This document shows, one piece after another, positions 33,559 through 37,931 of a DNA stretch of 37,931 nucleotides. Both the position numbers and the translations under genes were made by a program. The stretch's first letter is position 1; each line of letters opens with the position of its first letter. This DNA comes from Polyrhizophydium stewartii. Lineage: Eukaryota > Chytridiomycota > Chytridiomycetes > Rhizophydiales. The notes under the pieces were generated by a model. The model was not told where the DNA came from, ran no database searches, and saw only the letters and a list, made by a program, of their open reading frames with translations. The stretch is taken from positions 1 through 37,931 of the forward strand of contig JADGIZ010000036.1 of assembly GCA_027604665.1 (NCBI GenBank), written 5' to 3'.

Positions 33559-34734
33559 ATGCGTGGCGAGGCGACGGCTCCCGAGCCCGCTCCTGCGGCT
33601 GCCGAAGAGACAGACGCCGCACTGCCGTGGGGCAGGTCCCACTGGGACCGCCTGCCGCGCGAGCTGCAGGACATGGTCGTCCTGCGCGCAGGCCCTCTCA
33701 CACAGCTGTCGGCCGGACGCATCAGCAACCGCGACTACGAACGCATGGATCGGCGGCTGCAGCAGCGCATGTGGCTCGAGGCGGTGGAGCTCGAGTGGCC
33801 GGGCGACCTGGCGCGCCTGCCGCGCGTGTGGGTCCTGCCGGGCACGCTCTGGCGCATCCGCACCCTCGCGCAGTTCGAGCGGTTCAAGCAGTTGCCGTGG
33901 CTTCGGCGCGACCATCTGATGCATGCCGCGGCCCGCCGCCGCTGGGTGGACGAGCTTGACTTCTCAAAGCCCGACTGGCTCACCAAGATCGCAGCAGAGA
34001 GCGGCTCCGTGTGGTTGCTTTGCGAGCTCGTCGAGCGCCGCGCGCTCGTGAAGCTCTCGCCGGAGATGGCCGAATGGGCCTCGCGGTTCGGGCAGCTCGA
34101 CGTCATCAAGTGGCTCCACGAGCGTATGCCTGACGGCGAGTGGACGCCTGACGTGCTCGACAGCGCCGCGGCGTTTGGCCATCTGGCGGTCGTCAGCTTT
34201 CTCGACAAGCACCGCACCGAAGGCGCCACAGTCAAGGCAATGGACAATGCGGCGGCAAACGGGCATGTGGATGTTCTGGCGTACCTGCACAAGCATCGCA
34301 CCGAGGGCTGCAGCGAAATGGCGCTCTACGACGCCGCGGCAGCGGGAAGCCTGGCGTCGATAGAATACATCTTGGAGCAGCAAATATCCGAGCCAACAAG
34401 CGATACGGTTTGCGCGGCGGCATCGCAGGGTCAGGTTGCGGTGCTCGAATGGTTCTCCGCCCGCGGCTTCGATCATCTCTTCAGCGCGCACACCATGGAT
34501 GCGGCGGCCGAAGGAGGCAGTATTCGAGCGATGGAATGGCTCCGCAAGAACAGAGCCGAGGGATGTACAGCTGACGCGCTCTGTCGGGCCGCCGAGTACG
34601 ACCATGAAGAAGCAGTGGCCTGGCTGCTGGAGCACATGCAAGGCGTCGAGTGGGATATCGAAGAGGCGTTGGAGTGGGCTCACGGCGCTGCTGTGCGGCA
34701 CGTGCTCGAAGACGAGCTCCAGGCTGCCGAATGA
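33559..34734 (+). CDS. Ankyrin-type repeat protein, possibly with an F-box-like N-terminus
   Basis: One intronless frame of 391 residues, unusual here, where almost every gene has introns. After an acidic/Pro leader, residues about 27-60 (HWDRLPRELQDMVVLRAGPL) look like a degenerate F-box ('LPxELxxxV'). From about residue 140, at least six divergent 30-35-residue repeats follow, with helices such as EWASRFGQLDVIKWLHER, SAAAFGHLAVVSFLDKHRTE, NAAANGHVDVLAYLHKHRTE and DAAAEGGSIRAMEWLRKNRA. This ankyrin variant ('AAxxGHLxVVxWLHxxRTEG') is common in large multigene families of chytrids, amoebae and giant viruses. A role as a ubiquitin-ligase adaptor is an inference from the F-box-like start. The frame is also open upstream to ATG 33430, but that would overlap the kinesin start. 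Confidence 0.85.
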   Translation: MRGEATAPEPAPAAAEETDAALPWGRSHWDRLPRELQDMVVLRAGPLTQLSAGRISNRDYERMDRRLQQRMWLEAVELEWPGDLARLPRVWVLPGTLWRIRTLAQFERFKQLPWLRRDHLMHAAARRRWVDELDFSKPDWLTKIAAESGSVWLLCELVERRALVKLSPEMAEWASRFGQLDVIKWLHERMPDGEWTPDVLDSAAAFGHLAVVSFLDKHRTEGATVKAMDNAAANGHVDVLAYLHKHRTEGCSEMALYDAAAAGSLASIEYILEQQISEPTSDTVCAAASQGQVAVLEWFSARGFDHLFSAHTMDAAAEGGSIRAMEWLRKNRAEGCTADALCRAAEYDHEEAVAWLLEHMQGVEWDIEEALEWAHGAAVRHVLEDELQAAE

Positions 34735-34802
34735 AGCAATCGAAGCGGGTCTGGCCGGCTTCCCGTCTGCAATGCCATCGCACGATCAAACTTGCCTTGA
34801 AA

Positions 34803-36259
34803 ATGCCATCCGCCGCTGCAATTCTCGGCAGCGCAGCCAACTCGGGGCGGCTCTACTTGGTCTCCAGCCTTTGCTACATCGCCATCGGCGCAGCATGGGC
34901 CTTCTGGTCCGTCAGGCACTGGACACGTGGATTCCATGTCCACCTACATGCGTATCTCTCACGCCTTATCCTACTCAAAGTCGCCGAGAATGTGCTGGTT
35001 CTGGCGGCCATCATCTGTATCGACCTTCGCATAGAGGCGTATGCGCTTCTTGTCGTCGCAGATCTCGTCACTTTAATATCCATCGCCTGCTTCTACGCCC
35101 TCTTGGCCGTTATCTGCGTGCGTCCAGTTGCCCCGCTTGTCATCGCGCAACGCCTGCCCACACAGCCCGTCGACTCTGCGTTGCCGGACACGCTCGGAGG
35201 GCATCGTCGCGTGTTGCGATGCCGGCGTCGCGTCTTGCTGACGCATTCTCTGACCGATCCGGCGCGCTCAGAAGGGCATCGGAGTTACGAAAACCAGACT
35301 TGATATTACAGACCGCCAGATTGTACTTGGTAAGCACGCGAGTCGCGGGCGACCGATCCATCGGTACCCACGCAGCTGATGTGCATGCCTTACAGTAACG
35401 GGACTATCGACATGCATCATTGATCTCATGACCAGCGGCAACCGGCAGATTTACACCATCACGCTCTCGCTTGCATACCTGCTTCTGCTGCGCGTACTTT
35501 TGCTTCAGCTAGATCGCCATATTGCCCACCTGGCGTCCCAGATCACTCTGTTGAGACAGGAACCACGCGTCCCGCGAGCGCTCGGCGACATGCTCTACAA
35601 GAAGCTGCTTCTGATGACGCACTTTCGCATCCTTCTGATGGTGTTCATGATTTCAACCGTGGGCATTCGTGTCGGAGCAATACTGGGCGACGCCGACAGG
35701 GCCAACACGGCCGAAATGGCGCTCAATATCATCACGACCGGGACAATATCTTGGCTCTTCCGCCTTCAGCGACCGACTGTTGTGCATTTGTTCGCGACGC
35801 CAAGCGGCCGACTGGCAGTCACGATCGAAGATGCCGCAGCACGCCGTGGGCAAAGCGCCGATCCGCCTGCCTCTGGCGTGGACGCACAACCAACGACTGC
35901 CCAAGCCAACATTGTTGTTGCTGTCGAGTCGCCCGTACCCGTGCAGGCGTTGCAGCTTGCCAGCGCACCGCCGCCGCCGCTGACACCCGAGCGGCGCGAG
36001 TCGGCTGTATCGGATGGGTCGGCCGCATCCGCCGCGCAGACAAGCGCGAGACCGTCGGGAGTCTTTACTTCGACCGAGGGGCTGGTACGCGTCCGTGCCT
36101 GGAACGCAACTCAGCAAGCAGTTCTTGGTGGATGCACTGACAATCTCGCTGGGTCGCATCGCAGACAAACGCAGTCGGGCTGCAACGGCTCGGCCATTAT
36201 CGTGCGCATCCATTCCATTTTGTGGTGCTCGCACCATATCTCAGCCTATTGGGGAGTGA
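34803..36259 (+). CDS. Multi-span membrane protein of unknown function
   Basis: Exons 34803-35117, 35272-35329 and 35396 onward join in phases 0 and 1 (introns 154 and 66 nt). About seven hydrophobic spans are visible: SGRLYLVSSLCYIAIGAAWA; SRLILLKVAENVLVLAAIIC; LLVVADLVTLISIACFYALL; RQIVLVTGLSTCIIDL; IYTITLSLAYLLLLRVLLLQ; FRILLMVFMISTVGIRVGAI; and ALNIITTGTISWLFRL. A Pro/Ala/Ser-rich cytosolic-type tail follows. The order recalls a seven-span receptor or transporter-like protein, but I recognise no family. The 3' end is not settled: the membrane frame stays open to 36738, overlapping a gene on the other strand, while another frame (GRIADKRS, stop at 36259) looks more protein-like at the end. 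A start at ATG 34732, overlapping the previous stop, is less likely. Confidence 0.65.
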
Positions 36260-36492
36260 CGGAGGAACGCGGGGTCGGCAAGTGCGCCCCGCACTTGAGC
36301 TTGCGTCCCTGGTCAAGCAGAGTCTCAATCCATCGAATTAACGGTTGCTGGCGCTCCCAGCAAACCCGAGGCCTTGGTGTGCCGGCCAGCCAGCACTTGT
36401 CCGGGAAAAAGCGCCGTTTGGACGGATCGCCATGCGATTCAGAACAGCGCCTGCACGATGCAGCATGCATGCAAGGCATGGTTCGATGCCGC

Positions 36493-36969
36493 CTATCTTG
36501 CCGTTCCGTTGGCAGACGTTCGTATGCGCTGTCGCTCGACAACCTCGCTTTGGATGGCCGGCCCGCGGCCCAGCACAACGCGCAGCGTGCTGCGCGGCGT
36601 GCCGTCGTGGGCAGCCAGCGTCATGGTCTCGACGGCTTTGCGGCGCCAACTTGGTCAGCCCTGGTGAGTCGATCGACGCAAGGCAGTGTGTGCCTCGCTC
36701 ACCTTGCTCGAACGCAGAGCCTCGCTCGCGCAAGATGAGAGCGACTGATGCGACCACGGGTGCCGCTGGATCGAGGCTGCCGGACGCCGTCGATGCGAGT
36801 CAGCGCTCACGCTATTGGTGCCCTGCATGCACGCAACCAACACATGCCCCAGACCCCACGCACCCGAGCAACTCGACCTGCTCAACCTCTCTGAGGCTGT
36901 GTTCGACCCAGTCCGCATATCTAAGCGGTCCAACGCGAGTGCAGGCATAGTTAGCAGCCACTGGTTGAG
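36493..36969 (-). CDS. Alba-domain protein (Rpp20/Rpp25 or archaeal Alba-like), N-terminal exon unresolved
   Basis: Three exons on the minus strand, 36864-36960 (or -36969), 36703-36776 and 36493-36635, join in phases 2 and 1. The translation contains ANYACTRVGPLRYADWVEHS, LREVEQVELLGLDPAAPVVA, SVALILRERGSAFEQAVETM, TLAAHDGTPRSTLRVVLGRG and the end RIRTSANGTAR. The pattern of a strand, a helix, then 'VELxGLxxAxxxxxxVAxILRERG' and 'LRVVLGRG' fits the Alba fold, used in RNase P/MRP subunits and in nucleic-acid-binding Alba proteins. The usual Gly-x-Ala-Ile loop is replaced by LDPAAP. The first visible exon begins with a phase-1 acceptor and has no start codon, so at least one upstream exon is missing; I could not find a donor in the right phase. 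Confidence 0.55.
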
Positions 36970-36986
36970 CTTTCACGGCAGTCCGC

Positions 36987-37429
36987 AGCTGCAGCCGCAC
37001 CCTTCGACCTGCAGATCCCCGGCCAGCTCCATTGCGTCGCCGTCAATCACGACCGCGCGCTGCACCGTCAACAAGTCCTTGGCGGGCAGCGCCGTCGGCG
37101 CAGGAGACGGCGGGTAGCCGGTCGCCGTGGCTGACGGGCCTGCCACATGCCCACCATGGTTGGCCGGCTGCTGCGCTCGCCGACCGTCGCCGCCGTCACC
37201 GCCGTCGCGCTGAGCAGGCGCTCGTCGCCGCTGCGTTCGTCGTCGCGGCTCCTGGCTGGCCGCGGCGCCTTGGTCCGCCGAGGGCTGGTCGAGCGAGAGT
37301 GACTGTGGCCGCTGCCGCAACTGATTCTGCTGGTGCTGCTGCTGCTGCTGCTGGCCGAGGGCGCCGCTGGAGCTCTTGCGCCGCGGCGGGCCTCGGCGGG
37401 CCGGCGCATCGTCGAGCTGGCTTCTCATC
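36987..37429 (-). CDS. Gln/Arg-rich open frame, possible first exon of the Alba-like or another gene
   Basis: From ATG 37429 the minus strand has an open frame beginning MRSQLDDAPARRGPPRRKSS, with a run of Gln (QQQQQQHQQNQ), a basic Arg-rich part, and then LLTVQRAVVIDGDAMELAGD. The last segment looks like folded protein, and a donor (CAG/GTCGAAG) follows at about 36987. Phase does not match the acceptors of the Alba-domain exon downstream. It may be the N-terminal exon of that gene with an intron I have misplaced, or a separate gene. Low confidence. Confidence 0.3.
37336..37353 (+). repeat. CTG trinucleotide repeat (6 units; CAG on the minus strand)
   Basis: Six uninterrupted CTG units; read on the minus strand they encode the Gln run of the open frame starting at 37429. 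Confidence 0.8.
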
Positions 37430-37700
37430 GCCGAGGCAAGGCCAACGAGCAAGATCCGAGGGCGGGTTGTCGACGGGATCGGGAGGCAGATGAACCAGAA
37501 CGTACATGCGACGCATGCCCGCCGCCGCGCAGCATGTAGCGGTGGCGGCCTGCGTCGGCCTCGTCCGTCCAAGCCGCCTTTCTGCGGGTCCACCGAGGTT
37601 ACCCGGCATGTCGGCAGCGAGGCGTGTCGCGAACATTGCTGCTGTGCTCGCGCCTGCGGGCCAGCGCTCCGGCTCGGGTGCGCGCGGCGACTCGGGCGAC

Positions 37701-37920
37701 GATGCAGGTGAGGCCGACGCCGACGGCCGCTTCTTTTGGCCTGCACGCCGGCCTGCCGATTGTCGTGCCTGCGGCCGCCCCACGCATGCTCACCGCCGCC
37801 GCCACCACAGACCAGGCGACGGTCCAAATCGGCGACACGGTGCTGCTGGTCCGCGCGGCCGTTGCGCCCGAGCTCGTGCCCAGCTCGCACGTGCGCTTCT
37901 TCGACGATGCCCAGGTGCGG
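37701..37920 (+). CDS. Start of an unknown gene, runs off right edge
   Basis: From ATG 37701 an open frame reads MQVRPTPTAASFGLHAGLPI, then VQIGDTVLLVRAAVAP and SSHVRFFDDAQ, followed by a likely donor (GTGCGG) at about 37916. The 'QIGDTVLLVRAA' strand resembles the opening of beta-barrel modules such as BAH or Tudor-like domains, but this is only a pattern resemblance. A different start in another frame (ATG at 37609) cannot be excluded. The gene faces away from the Gln-rich frame. The remainder is outside the window. Confidence 0.35.
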
Positions 37921-37931
37921 CGGCGCCGGCG

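Overview
The window reads as nuclear DNA of a GC-rich, intron-rich, gene-dense zoosporic (flagellated) fungus, most likely a chytrid. Genes are packed on both strands and broken by short GT-AG introns, mostly 55-150 nt, with frequent GTGAG/GTGCG donors. The gene content combines ordinary eukaryotic housekeeping genes with flagellar and centriolar ones (CFAP97 family, LRRC45, a DPY30-motif protein) that most terrestrial fungi have lost. A large intronless ankyrin-type protein near the right end also recalls families expanded in chytrids. The lineage is an inference; no rRNA or tRNA gene was seen.

Layout, left to right: start of a Grx3/4-type monothiol glutaredoxin (-, partial); RPN12 (+); DPY30-motif protein (-); STRAD-like pseudokinase (+); NIP7 (-) divergent from ribosomal protein L27a/uL15 (+); CFAP97-like (-); an unrecognised Ser/Gly/Pro-rich protein (-); RPN11 (-); ZFPL1 (-); mitochondrial IF2 (-) divergent from a Cdh1/Fizzy-related APC/C activator (+); LRRC45 (-) divergent from borealin (+); CSN7 (-) divergent from an unrecognised protein starting MNWT (+); lunapark (+); kinesin-10/KIF22 (-) divergent from an ankyrin-type protein (+); a multi-span membrane protein (+); an Alba-domain protein (-); a Q-rich open frame (-); and a partial unknown gene (+).

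Most gene models were built by hand from splice sites, codon phase and recognised family sequence. Exon lengths and phases close exactly for RPN12, the DPY30 protein, the STRAD-like gene, NIP7, L27a, CFAP97, RPN11, ZFPL1, Cdh1, LRRC45, borealin, CSN7, lunapark and kinesin-10. First exons of mtIF2, borealin, RPN11 and L27a are less certain.

Functionally the window groups into protein turnover (RPN11 and RPN12 of the proteasome lid, CSN7 of the COP9 signalosome, the APC/C activator), chromosome segregation and centrosome biology (borealin, kinesin-10, LRRC45, Cdh1), ribosome production and translation (NIP7, L27a, mtIF2), and flagellar proteins. Nothing suggests an operon or a mobile element; neighbouring genes share short divergent or convergent spacers. 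The most interesting leads are two probable GC-AG introns, very small first exons, a fungal STRAD-like pseudokinase, a possible REDIC1-type meiotic protein, and several unrecognised genes.
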